Assembly: GCF_001307275.1 (NCBI RefSeq)
Contig: NZ_CP012831.1
Location: 6,254,501-6,318,500 of the forward strand
Source of the DNA: Pseudomonas fluorescens
Lineage (GTDB): Bacteria > Pseudomonadota > Gammaproteobacteria > Pseudomonadales > Pseudomonadaceae
DNA length: 64,000 nt
Direction of reading: 5' to 3'
Shown: positions 17,895 through 26,715 of the stretch, one piece after another
Numbering within the stretch: the stretch's first letter is position 1
Layout: every line of letters starts with the position of its first letter
The notes under the pieces: model-generated
What the model saw: the letters and a program-made list of their open reading frames with translations, nothing else
What the model was told of the DNA's origin: nothing
Database searches by the model: none
Translations under genes and position numbers: made by a program

Positions 17895-19349
17895 ATGACT
17901 GAGCACTTGAAACACTTCATCGCAGGCGCGTCTTTCGAAGCCTCTGACGGCCGCCGCATTAACCTCGTCAACCCCGTGACGGAACAGGTCTACGGCAGCT
18001 GCGCCCGCGGCACCGTCGAGGACGTGGACCGTGCCGTGGGCGCCGCACGCCACCAGCTCGAACGTGGCGCCTGGAGCCAGCTTGACGGCGCCCAGCGCGC
18101 TCGACTGCTGTCGAAACTGGCCGACCTGGTGGAACGCGACACCGACGTGCTGGCCGATATGGACGCCGACGCCATCGGCCGCTCGCCGATCGAACCGCGC
18201 CGGCTGGACGTACCCAACGCAGTCGCCAACCTGCGCGCCTCCTCCGGCTGGGCCAACCAGCTCGAGGGGCGGACCATTCCCTCCGGCGGCTACTTTGGCA
18301 CCAAGTCCCTCTCGTACACAGTACGGGAACCGGTGGGCGTGGTCGGTGCCATCGTTCCCTGGAACTCACCGCTGATGATCACGGTCTGGAAGCTCGCCGC
18401 CCTGTTGGCCGCAGGCTGTACCGTGGTCATCAAACCGTCGGAAGAGACGCCACAGTCGGCGCTGCACCTGGCAACGCTGGCCCAGGAAGCGGGCTTCCCC
18501 GATGGCGTGATCAACGTCGTCACCGGCTACGGCAACGAGGTGGGTCGCGCCCTGTGCGAACACCCCCATGTCGACAAGATCAGCTTCACCGGCAGCCCCG
18601 AAGCCGGACGTGAGATCCAACGCACTGCCGGCGTGCTGTTCAAGCGCGTGGCCCTGGAGTTGGGCGGCAAGAGCCCGCAGATTGTCTTCGACGATGCCTC
18701 CTTCGACGACGCGCTGTTCGGCTGCTCCCTCGGCCTGTTCGCCAACCAGGGCCAGGTCTGCGCGGCCGGCTCGCGCATCCTGGTCCAGCGCGGCCTCGCC
18801 GATCGCTTCGCCGCAGCGTTGGCCGATGCCGCGCGCGCCGTCAAGGTAGGCGACCCTCGCCAACCCGGCGTGCAGATGGGGCCGGTGGCCAAGAAAGCCC
18901 AATTGGATCGCGTCAACCGCTACATCCAGTTGGGCATCGACCAAGGTGCGTCCCTGCTGGCCGGTGGGGTATCGAACCCTGAACAAGGTTGGTTCGTCCG
19001 GCCGACCATCTTCGCCAACGCCCGCAATGACATGGCGATCGCCCAGGACGAGATCTTCGGGCCCGTCGGCACGGTGATCACGTTCGACAGCGAAGAAGAG
19101 GCCGTCGCACTCGCCAACGATTCCAACTACGGCCTTGCAGCCACAGTCTGGACCAGCGACCTGGCACGAGCGCATCGCGTCGCTGCGGCGGTGAAGGCCG
19201 GGGCCGTGGGCATCAACTGCTGGAGCCCGCTGGACGCCAACCTGCCATGGGGCGGCGTCAAGGCCAGCGGCATTGGCCGGGAAGGAGGATTCAGCGGCGC
19301 GCTGGCCTACACCGAGGAGAAGGTCATTACCGTGCTGCTGCCCGGCTGA
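17895..19349 (+). CDS. NAD(P)-dependent aldehyde dehydrogenase
   Basis: A 484-residue member of the classical ALDH superfamily. The motifs FTGSPEAGREIQ (cofactor loop), LELGGKSPQ with the general base Glu, and NQGQVCAAGSR with the nucleophile Cys are intact. The substrate-channel Asn is in VPWNSPLMITVWKLA. The open frame begins at 17853, overlapping the aminotransferase stop, but the segment before ATG 17895 is not conserved; MTEHLKHFIAG is the normal ALDH N-terminus. An ATG at 17883 is possible. It follows the aminotransferase by 38 bases and is almost certainly co-transcribed, oxidising the aldehyde product of transamination. Confidence 0.9.
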   Translation: MTEHLKHFIAGASFEASDGRRINLVNPVTEQVYGSCARGTVEDVDRAVGAARHQLERGAWSQLDGAQRARLLSKLADLVERDTDVLADMDADAIGRSPIEPRRLDVPNAVANLRASSGWANQLEGRTIPSGGYFGTKSLSYTVREPVGVVGAIVPWNSPLMITVWKLAALLAAGCTVVIKPSEETPQSALHLATLAQEAGFPDGVINVVTGYGNEVGRALCEHPHVDKISFTGSPEAGREIQRTAGVLFKRVALELGGKSPQIVFDDASFDDALFGCSLGLFANQGQVCAAGSRILVQRGLADRFAAALADAARAVKVGDPRQPGVQMGPVAKKAQLDRVNRYIQLGIDQGASLLAGGVSNPEQGWFVRPTIFANARNDMAIAQDEIFGPVGTVITFDSEEEAVALANDSNYGLAATVWTSDLARAHRVAAAVKAGAVGINCWSPLDANLPWGGVKASGIGREGGFSGALAYTEEKVITVLLPG

Positions 19350-19455
19350 AAACAATCCCTGCACTGACCGGACCACCCTCCCAGCCCCCGGGCCTCAAAG
19401 GGTGGCCGTTCCAACGTGCTTTTTCGATGCCTTGATGATCGATGGAGAGACCGTG

Positions 19456-20019
19456 ATGAATCCGGTAAATCAAACAACAATTGATCGGTATCCAACGTCC
19501 CTGCGAATTTTGCACTGGGTGCGCGCCGTGCTCGTCGCTGGCCTCCTCTGGGCGGGCTGGCACATGACTGGGCTCGATGACGAAGTGGCAAGCAAATATG
19601 AGCTCTATTACCCGTGGCACAAATCCTTTGGGGTGCTGGTATTCCTGGTAGTCCTGGTCCAGATCGCCCTGCGGGTGAGAGCGGCCAGGCTGCCACAACC
19701 GCCAGAGACGCTGGCACGGTATGAGCGGGTTTCGTCAAGACTTGCCCACCGAACCTTGTACGCGCTGCTGGTGATCGTGCCGTTGATGGGCTATTCGATG
19801 TCGAGCACCTACACGATGAGCGACGGCGTCTTCTTTTTTGGGGTGAACCTTCCGGAGCTCCTGGGCAAGAATGACGACTGGTTCGTCGTCTTCCAATGGC
19901 TGCACAAAGTGCTCGCCTACACCCTGCTCGGCCTGATCCTGGTGCATGTCGCCGGTGCCCTGAAGCATCGGTTTTATGACCGCGACCCTCGAAACGACGT
20001 CCTGCGCCGCATGCTGTGA
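19456..20019 (+). CDS. Cytochrome b561 family protein
   Basis: A 187-residue, four-helix inner-membrane protein of the bacterial b561 family. It has the typical N-terminal YPTSLRILHWVRAVLVAGL, and histidines in four helices (LHW, WHKSFG, AHRTLYALL, LHKVLAYTLLGLILVHV) that can bind two b hemes. Family members shuttle electrons between quinol and partners in the membrane or periplasm; some are superoxide:quinone oxidoreductases. ATG 19456 is used; the frame is open earlier, but the upstream stretch is not hydrophobic. It follows the aldehyde dehydrogenase by about 105 bases, and the link to the amine locus is positional only. Confidence 0.85.
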   Translation: MNPVNQTTIDRYPTSLRILHWVRAVLVAGLLWAGWHMTGLDDEVASKYELYYPWHKSFGVLVFLVVLVQIALRVRAARLPQPPETLARYERVSSRLAHRTLYALLVIVPLMGYSMSSTYTMSDGVFFFGVNLPELLGKNDDWFVVFQWLHKVLAYTLLGLILVHVAGALKHRFYDRDPRNDVLRRML

Positions 20020-20183
20020 CTGGATGGTGGGGTATTGCGGCGCTCGATATCGGTGCGACGAAAACCCACAAGGGCAAACCCCTGTCGCAAGACGCGGTGC
20101 TGTGGGTACAGGCCAGGGACATGAAGTGACCAGGCGCCAGCGCAAGCAGCAGGCGCGTGGTGACAACGCGGCACTTGATACAG

Positions 20184-20213
20184 AAAGGGCCCTGGATTTT
20201 CCTCGCAGGGCCC
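20184..20213 (-). terminator. Rho-independent terminator of the RTX protease transcript
   Basis: On the minus strand GGGCCCTG, an 11-base loop and CAGGGCCC form a perfect 8-base stem followed by TTTC. It begins seven bases past the protease stop, a normal distance. It also separates this transcript from the convergent cytochrome gene. Confidence 0.75.
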
Positions 20214-20219
20214 GAGCTA

Positions 20220-23200
20220 TCAAACGATCAGATCGTTGGCGTTGAGGGTATTGACACCCGTCAGCTGGATTTCAAAATCCGCGCCCAGATCACCATTGAC
20301 GTTGCCGTACAGCACCTGGTCGACGAAGCGCAATTGTCCCGCTGCCGTGAAATCATTCGAATCGATGAAGCTGAACGAGTCGACAAACGTGGTCAGGAGA
20401 TTGGCATCGAGTTTCGACAGGTCCAACTTGTCGCCCTGCAGGCTATTGAAGTCGGAAATGGAGTCACTGCCAAATCCTTTGCCCAGATCACCCAGCGTGT
20501 TGAAAACAAAGCGGTCGGCTCCGTCTCCACCGTGGAGGCTGTCCCCACCCAGGCCGCCGATCAGTGTGTCATTGCCGGCCCCACCGTCCAGGGCGTTATT
20601 TCCGGCGTTGCCGATCAGCACATTGTCCAGTTCGTTACCGATCCCCATGAAGGCGGTACCCGTCAGCGTGAGGTTCTCCAGATTGGCACCCAGGAACCAG
20701 CTCACAGACGAGACTACCGTATCGGTTTCGCTGGTCAGTGTGGAGGTTTCCCTGATGACATCCTGAGCGTTGTCGATTACATAGGTGTCGTTGCCAGTGC
20801 CGCCAATAAGCGTATCGATGCCACTGCCGCCGTCCAGCGTGTCGTTGCCTGAACCACCGCTCAGCGCGTTGTTGCCGGCATTGCCGGTCATCACGTTGTT
20901 CGAGGCGTTGCCACTGCCGTTGAGGTTGGCGCTGCCGATCAGCGTGAGGTTCTCCAGATTGGCGCCCAGGCTCCAGTTGACCGCTGAACGCACGGTGTCG
21001 ATTTCACCCGCCAAGGTACTGGTTTCGCTGATGACATCCTTGAGGTCATCGATCGTGTAGATGTCATTGCCCGTACCGCCACTCAAGGTATCGGCACCCG
21101 CGCCACCATCGAGGTTATCGTTGCCCGCCCCACCCTGGAGGTTGTTCGCCGAAGCATTGCCTATCAGGCTGTTGCTCAGCTCGTTGCCAATCACGGTGAA
21201 CGCCCCGGCGCCGCTCAGAATGACGCTTTCGACGTTGCGCAGATTGCTGAGGTTCAGGTCGACGACGCTGCTCGACGCGCTTGCGGCGTAAGTGAGGGTC
21301 AGGCTGTCGCGACCCTGATCGACACCCTCTTGGACCAGGGCCAGCTCAGCGACCTGATCCAACGTATAGGCATCATTCCCCGCGCCACCGATCAGCGTGT
21401 CCAGCCCGGCGCCACCGTTCAGCACGTTGTTGCCGGCGTTACCGGTCAGCACGTTGTTCAGGGCGTTGCCGGTACCACTGAGCTGGGCAGTGCCGGTCAG
21501 GATGAGGTTTTCCAGGTTGGCGCCCAGCGTCCAGTTCACCGAAGCGCGCACGGTATCGATTTCGCTGGCCAGGGTCGAGGCTTCGGTGACGACATCCTTG
21601 AGGTTGTCGACCACATAGGTGTCATTGCCGGCACCGCCAATAAGCGTATCGATGCCACTGCCGCCGTCCAGCGTGTCGTTGCCTGAACCACCACTCAGCG
21701 CGTTGTTGCCGGCATTGCCGGTCATCACGTTGTTCGAGGCGTTACCACTGCCGTTGAGGTTGGCGCTGCCAATCAGCGTCAGATTCTCCAGATTGGCGCC
21801 CAGGCTCCAGTTGACCGATGAACGTACAGTGTCGATTTCACTGCTCAGGAGGGTCGTTTCGTTAACGACGTCCTTGAGGTTGTCGACTACATAAGTGTCG
21901 TTGCCGGCACCGCCAATAAGCGTATCGATGCCACTGCCGCCGTCCAGCGTGTCGTTGCCTGAACCACCGCTCAGCGCGTTGTTGCCGGCATTGCCGGTCA
22001 TCACGTTGCTCGAGGCGTTGCCACTGCCGTTGAGGTTGGCGCTGCCGATCAGCGTGAGGTTCTCCAGATTGGCGCCCAGGCTCCAGTTGACCGCTGAACG
22101 CACGGTGTCGATTTCACCCGCCAAGGTACTGGTTTCGCTGATGACATCCTTGAGGTCATCGATCGTGTAGATGTCATTGCCCGTACCGCCACTCAAGGTA
22201 TCGGCACCCGCGCCACCATCGAGGTTATCGTTGCCCGCCCCACCCTGGAGGTTGTTCGCCGAAGCATTGCCTATCAGGCTGTTGCTCAGCTCGTTGCCAA
22301 TCACGGTGAACGCCCCGGCGCCGCTCAGAATGACGCTTTCGACGTTGCGCAGATTGCTGAGGTTCAGGTCGACGACGCTGCTCGACGCGCTTGCGGCGTA
22401 AGTGAGGGTCAGGCTGTCGCGCCCCTGATCGACACCCTCTTGGACCAGGGCCAGCTCAGCGACCTGATCCAGCGTATAGGCGTCATTCCCCGCGCCACCG
22501 ATCAGCGTGTCCAGCCCGGCGCCACCGTTCAGCACGTTGTTGCCGGCGTTACCGGTCAGCACGTTGTTCAGGGCGTTGCCGGTACCACTGAGCTGGGCAG
22601 TGCCGGTCAGGATGAGGTTTTCCAGGTTGGCGCCCAGCGTCCAGTTCACCGAAGCGCGCACGGTATCGATTTCGCTGGCCAGGGTCGTGGTTTCGGTGAC
22701 GACATCCTTGAGGTTGTCGACCACGTAGGTGTCATTGCCGGCACCGCCGATCAGGGTATCGATACCGCTGCCGCCGTCCAGGGTATTGGCACCGGCGTTG
22801 CCAGTGATGCGGTTGTTCAACGCGTTGCCCGTGCCATTGAGATTGGCGCTCGCGCTCAGCGTCAGGACCTCGATGTTGGCGCCCAGGGTGTAATCGACCG
22901 CAGAGATGACTGTGTCGGTTTCACTGGCCAGGGTGCTGCTTTCCTGGACAACGTCACCGATATTGTCGACGACGTAAGTGTCATTGCCTGCCCCGCCGAT
23001 CATCGTATCTTTGCCGGCACGACCGTTCAGGACGTTGGCCAGCGCATTACCGATCAGTGTGTCGTCATTGGCCGAGCCGAATGCGTTTTCGATCTTGGCG
23101 CCATAGGCGATCGCCAGCCCTTCGTTGAAAGCGGCCTGGGTAGTGAGGTCCGTAAACGCTTGGCCGATTTTGCTGAACTGGCCTTCATTCAGGTTGATGC

Positions 23201-23954
23201 GGACTGCTTCCAGCTGATTGAAGGCATCAATTGAATCAGTGCCGCCAGCGTCCCAGATAGTCTCGAAAACCGACTGTCCAACAGCCCAGCTATACGAGTT
23301 GTTCCCCGTTTGCCACTGAGTGTTCGCACCGTAGAGACTCTGGATGGCAGCGATATCCAGCAACATGGGCGTGGTTGGCTGATAGGAATACGCGGCGTCG
23401 TAGCTCATGACCGTATAACGGACATCATCGAACTGGGGGGCAAGCACCGTCGGGTTCGACAGCAACTGGGAAAACGGATGCTTGAGACCCAGCGCGTGAC
23501 CGATCTCATGGACAAAGACCAGGTAGTCGTAAGTGCCTTTGACAGGACTCGGGTTGTTCGTCACCGGTCCGATCCAGACATCACCGGCGCTGGGGGTTTC
23601 ATCGGGAAAATAAGCCCAGGCAGCGGTGTCGCCGTCCATATTCTGGTAGCCGCCGAAACGCAGGTCACCCACATTGGTACCGGATTCGCCGACCTGTGTG
23701 AACTTGATATTGGCAACCGAACTCCACATGCCGAGCGCACTGACGATACTGTTCTGCTGGGCTGACGTCAGGACGTAGCCGGCCTCATATTCATTGTCAC
23801 TGCTGTAGTCGGCGGCGAATAATGAACTGTTCGTCATGAAGCTGTACGTCAGGGACGGGGTCCCCCAATAGGTACCGACCAGCAAGCTATCGACTTGTGC
23901 GTTGCCGGTCCGAATGGCGGACGAAGTAGAAGAGTAACCAAGTGGACTGGGCAT
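20220..23954 (-). CDS. Serralysin-like RTX metalloprotease (peptidase M10), unusually long
   Basis: A 1244-residue secreted zinc protease. The catalytic domain has HEIGHALGLKH at residues 149-159 and the Met-turn VMSYD at about 182-186, both exactly of the serralysin type. No classical signal peptide is seen. From about residue 290 the protein is made of RTX repeats (GGAGNDTYVVDN units) alternating with beta-rich segments that contain LGANLENLTL. The last 100 residues form a type I secretion domain ending DLIV, an Asp followed by hydrophobic residues as in serralysins. Typical serralysins (AprA) are about 480 residues; this one is over twice that because its repeat region is expanded (see the duplication entry). 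It lies downstream of its probable ABC/HlyD/TolC exporter on the same strand. Confidence 0.93.
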   Translation of the reverse strand: MPSPLGYSSTSSAIRTGNAQVDSLLVGTYWGTPSLTYSFMTNSSLFAADYSSDNEYEAGYVLTSAQQNSIVSALGMWSSVANIKFTQVGESGTNVGDLRFGGYQNMDGDTAAWAYFPDETPSAGDVWIGPVTNNPSPVKGTYDYLVFVHEIGHALGLKHPFSQLLSNPTVLAPQFDDVRYTVMSYDAAYSYQPTTPMLLDIAAIQSLYGANTQWQTGNNSYSWAVGQSVFETIWDAGGTDSIDAFNQLEAVRINLNEGQFSKIGQAFTDLTTQAAFNEGLAIAYGAKIENAFGSANDDTLIGNALANVLNGRAGKDTMIGGAGNDTYVVDNIGDVVQESSTLASETDTVISAVDYTLGANIEVLTLSASANLNGTGNALNNRITGNAGANTLDGGSGIDTLIGGAGNDTYVVDNLKDVVTETTTLASEIDTVRASVNWTLGANLENLILTGTAQLSGTGNALNNVLTGNAGNNVLNGGAGLDTLIGGAGNDAYTLDQVAELALVQEGVDQGRDSLTLTYAASASSSVVDLNLSNLRNVESVILSGAGAFTVIGNELSNSLIGNASANNLQGGAGNDNLDGGAGADTLSGGTGNDIYTIDDLKDVISETSTLAGEIDTVRSAVNWSLGANLENLTLIGSANLNGSGNASSNVMTGNAGNNALSGGSGNDTLDGGSGIDTLIGGAGNDTYVVDNLKDVVNETTLLSSEIDTVRSSVNWSLGANLENLTLIGSANLNGSGNASNNVMTGNAGNNALSGGSGNDTLDGGSGIDTLIGGAGNDTYVVDNLKDVVTEASTLASEIDTVRASVNWTLGANLENLILTGTAQLSGTGNALNNVLTGNAGNNVLNGGAGLDTLIGGAGNDAYTLDQVAELALVQEGVDQGRDSLTLTYAASASSSVVDLNLSNLRNVESVILSGAGAFTVIGNELSNSLIGNASANNLQGGAGNDNLDGGAGADTLSGGTGNDIYTIDDLKDVISETSTLAGEIDTVRSAVNWSLGANLENLTLIGSANLNGSGNASNNVMTGNAGNNALSGGSGNDTLDGGSGIDTLIGGTGNDTYVIDNAQDVIRETSTLTSETDTVVSSVSWFLGANLENLTLTGTAFMGIGNELDNVLIGNAGNNALDGGAGNDTLIGGLGGDSLHGGDGADRFVFNTLGDLGKGFGSDSISDFNSLQGDKLDLSKLDANLLTTFVDSFSFIDSNDFTAAGQLRFVDQVLYGNVNGDLGADFEIQLTGVNTLNANDLIV
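20785..22755 (-). repeat. Internal tandem duplication in the RTX protease gene
   Basis: The DNA at about 20797-21640 recurs at about 21907-22750, shifted by exactly 1110 bases, with only a handful of substitutions. The region reads as modules A-B-A-A-B in plus-strand order: A units of 276 bases at 20785, 21619 and 21895, and B units of 558 bases at 21061 and 22171. All shifts are multiples of three, so the reading frame is kept and about 370 residues were added. The near-identity, including silent positions, indicates a recent event. The structure is prone to recombination and could vary in copy number between strains. Confidence 0.9.
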
Positions 23955-24031
23955 GCGAAGCTTCCTGTAAGCAATCTGCGGCCTTCCAGAATGCGGCCGC
24001 TACAAAGGGGTTATTTTGCATTAGAAACACA

Positions 24032-24057
24032 AAAAGTGATATCACATAGCCACTTTT
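24032..24057. promoter_or_regulatory. AT-rich hairpin/palindrome between the TolC gene and the protease gene
   Basis: AAAAGTG and CACTTTT pair across 12 bases, and the loop side contains GTGATATCAC, a perfect 10-base palindrome at 24036-24045. It lies in the 122-base gap between the TolC-like gene and the protease gene. It could be an attenuator that sets the ratio of protease to exporter mRNA, or an operator. I see no convincing separate promoter. Confidence 0.4.
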
Positions 24058-24076
24058 CAAGCTTTAAATCCACCAA

Positions 24077-25384
24077 CTATGGCGTAACCAGCCATTCATT
24101 CGCCCGGCGAATATCCCCATCTCCCAATCGACCGCTCCAGCGATGCAATACCAGTAAACTGGTCACGAACTTGTATTGGGACTGATAGAAATCACGTCGT
24201 GCACGAAACTCTTCCTTGATGCTATCCAGCACATCGACGGCATTCTTGACGCCGTAGCCAAAGGCTTTTTCCGTGGCCATGCGTGACTTCTCGGCAGACT
24301 CCAGCGCACGCCGTGTTGCCTTGATCCGGCTGAGTTCGGCGCTCATGCCGAGATAAGCCGTGCGGGTTTCCTTGATGACCTGGCGACGCAAGGCTTCCAG
24401 CTCTTGCTGGGCGACTTCCTTGTCACTTTCGGAGCTCGATACCCGTGCACGAGTGGAACCGCCGCTGTAGAGCGGCATCTGCAAATCCAGGGAGGCCACG
24501 AGGTTGTCCGAGCGAGGCGTCACGGCGCCTTCATAGCCGATATCACTGCGCTGCGCCGTCAAGTTCAGGCCCAGCCGGGGAAGATGCCCTGCCTTGTTTT
24601 CAGCGATGGCCGCCTCGGCGGCGAGGACGCTGTGCTCCCGGGCGTGCAACGCCGGGTTGCTGTCGAGTGCCGTCTGCACCCAGTAGTCCTGCGCTTGCGC
24701 CGGCAGGCTGAAGGCGGGATTGTCGCCGATGCGCTTGAACCGCTCACTGACATCGCGCCCCACCAGTTCGGAAATCGCTTCACGGCTGACCAGGACCTTG
24801 TTGCTGGCTTCGATCTCGTCAGCCTTGAGCGCATCCACCCGTGCCTCGAGATCCAGCGCGTCGGTCACCATCGCCATCTGGCGCGCGTACAAAGCCTTGA
24901 CCCGCTTGAGGTTACGCTCCGTCGCCTGCAGTTCGCTGCGCACCAGCGACAGCTCGTCTTCCGCGGCAAGCACGGCGAAATAGCGCTCGGACAGATCGAT
25001 GCTGGCCTGCACCTGGGTATCGGTCGACTCGTAGCCACTCTGCCGGGTCAACTCGATGTACTTCTGGTAACTGCGCCAGACCTGTGGATCGTAGATCACC
25101 TGATTGAGCACCACGGCCATGCGCTTGCCGTTGTACTGGATACGGTTCAGGTCGTCGTCGCGACGGCTGCGGTTGACGCTGCCACTGGCGTTGAGCTGCG
25201 GCAACAATTGACCGAAGGCCGCCCGCTCCTTGCCCTCGCCGCTTCGGGTCAGGGCTTGTGCCCGCAGGACGCGCGGATCAGCCCCTTGCGCTTCCTGGTG
25301 CAATTGCCACAGGTCGACATAAGTGTCGTCAGCGAGGACGCCCAATGGCATGAGTGCCAGGCACAGGGTGATCAGGCGCTTCAT
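24077..25384 (-). CDS. TolC-family outer-membrane protein of the type I secretion system
   Basis: A 435-residue protein with a clear signal peptide (MKRLITLCLALMPLGVLA, cut near ADD). It then has the long alpha-helical, coiled-coil-like repeats of the TolC/AprF/PrtF family, such as DLSERYFAVLAAEDELSLVRSEL and LSAELSRIKATRRALESAEK, the latter in the second half. It would form the trimeric channel through the outer membrane and periplasm. Its start is one base after the HlyD-like gene stop, showing tight coupling. Together with the ABC and HlyD-like proteins it should export the RTX protease encoded next. The family name AprF/PrtF is likely, but I have not assigned a symbol. Confidence 0.9.
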   Translation of the reverse strand: MKRLITLCLALMPLGVLADDTYVDLWQLHQEAQGADPRVLRAQALTRSGEGKERAAFGQLLPQLNASGSVNRSRRDDDLNRIQYNGKRMAVVLNQVIYDPQVWRSYQKYIELTRQSGYESTDTQVQASIDLSERYFAVLAAEDELSLVRSELQATERNLKRVKALYARQMAMVTDALDLEARVDALKADEIEASNKVLVSREAISELVGRDVSERFKRIGDNPAFSLPAQAQDYWVQTALDSNPALHAREHSVLAAEAAIAENKAGHLPRLGLNLTAQRSDIGYEGAVTPRSDNLVASLDLQMPLYSGGSTRARVSSSESDKEVAQQELEALRRQVIKETRTAYLGMSAELSRIKATRRALESAEKSRMATEKAFGYGVKNAVDVLDSIKEEFRARRDFYQSQYKFVTSLLVLHRWSGRLGDGDIRRANEWLVTP

Positions 25385-25385
25385 C

Positions 25386-26708
25386 TCAGTCCTCGATCAA
25401 CGAACGGGCGAACACATTGCTCGCAGGCTGCATCAAGTATTGCAACAGCGTCCGCGCGCCCGTATTGACCAGCACTTCGACCGGCATTCCCGGCACCAGG
25501 GTAAGGTTGCCCAGCGTCTGGCGCCCTTTGTCCGTCAGGGCTACGCGTGCCAAGTAATAAGCCGTGCCTGTGTCCTTGTTGATCAGACGGTCAGCGGAAA
25601 TCTGCACCAGCCGTCCCTCGATGACAGGCGTGGTGCTGCTCTTGAATGCGCTGAAGCGAATGTCCGCCAACTTGCCCAACGCGATGCGGTCGATGTCCAT
25701 CGGCGACACTTGCGCCTCGACGATCAGTTCCTCGTTGGCCGGAACGATGTCCAGCAGCGCAGTGCCCGGGCTGACCACGGCACCGAGGGTGTGGACGGTC
25801 ATGCCCATGACCATTCCGGACTCGGGCGCGAGGATATCGGTACGCTGATCGCGGTCCTGCAAAGTGGCCAGTCGCTCGCGCAACTCATACACCTTGGTCC
25901 GCGCATCGCCCAGCAGGCCGGCGACTTCGCTGGCGAAGGCCTTTTTCAATTGCAGGATCTTCAGCTTCGCCTCGTCGACATGGACCCGCGCTTGCGCGAT
26001 CTCGGACTGGCTTTCGGCTATTTCGGTTTGCAGGCGAGCGAGGCTGCGCTCCTGTTCGCGCAGGCGCTGCTTGTCCACGTAGCCTTCGGCAAGCAGTGCC
26101 CGCAGATCGACTATTTCGTCTTGATAAGAGGCCGCCAGCATCTGCTTGCTGGCGATGATGGCCTTGAATCCGCGAATCTGTTCCTCGATTTGTCCGATGG
26201 TCTTCTCTTGCAAACCGATTTCACCCAGCAACGAGGTCCGTCGAGTCTGGAAAATTCGTGCCTCACTGTCCCGGGCCTCTTGCACTCGCGGGTCAGCGGG
26301 GTCCAGGGCCGGCACCGCCACTGGCTCGGGCAGCGCGTCACGTTCCGCCTCCAACCGGGCTTGCAACTGCAGCGCGGCGATCAACTGGCTGCGCGTCGTT
26401 TCCATTTCCGAACGCGCCTGGGTGTTGTCGAGCACCAGCAACACATCGCCGGTTTTCACCAGGTCCCCGTCGTGCACGCGCAGTTCGCGCACGATGCCAC
26501 CTTCCAGGTGCTGCACCGTCTTGCGATAACTTTTGACCGTGACCACGCCCGGCGCGAGTGCCGAGCTGTCGAGGGGGGCCAATGCCGCCCAGCCACCGAA
26601 CAGGCCAAAGGTGACCAGCAGCATGAGGTAGCCGACGCGGCGTATCGGCCTGTCATCGATGGGCAACGCGGTGGATGAGTGCTGACTGTTTTGCATGAAA
26701 TGGCTCAT
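25386..26708 (-). CDS. HlyD-family periplasmic adaptor of the type I secretion system
   Basis: A 440-residue membrane fusion protein. It has a cytoplasmic N-terminus, one transmembrane helix (VGYLMLLVTFGLFGGWAALAPL), a biotinyl-lipoyl-like half motif (VQHLEGGIVRELRVHDGDLVKTGDVLLVLD), long coiled coils from about residues 105 to 285, and the second lipoyl half and beta-barrel. This is the AprE/PrtE organisation. It bridges the ABC transporter to the TolC-like channel. It starts seven bases after the ABC gene stop and ends two bases before the TolC-like start, so the three form one operon. No odd features. Confidence 0.92.
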   Translation of the reverse strand: MSHFMQNSQHSSTALPIDDRPIRRVGYLMLLVTFGLFGGWAALAPLDSSALAPGVVTVKSYRKTVQHLEGGIVRELRVHDGDLVKTGDVLLVLDNTQARSEMETTRSQLIAALQLQARLEAERDALPEPVAVPALDPADPRVQEARDSEARIFQTRRTSLLGEIGLQEKTIGQIEEQIRGFKAIIASKQMLAASYQDEIVDLRALLAEGYVDKQRLREQERSLARLQTEIAESQSEIAQARVHVDEAKLKILQLKKAFASEVAGLLGDARTKVYELRERLATLQDRDQRTDILAPESGMVMGMTVHTLGAVVSPGTALLDIVPANEELIVEAQVSPMDIDRIALGKLADIRFSAFKSSTTPVIEGRLVQISADRLINKDTGTAYYLARVALTDKGRQTLGNLTLVPGMPVEVLVNTGARTLLQYLMQPASNVFARSLIED

Positions 26709-26715
26709 CCGTTTC

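Noticed and set aside
20236..23234. Repeated plus-strand frames rich in Leu, Pro and Ser
   Set aside because: They mirror the RTX repeat DNA of the protease on the other strand and recur with its periodicity.
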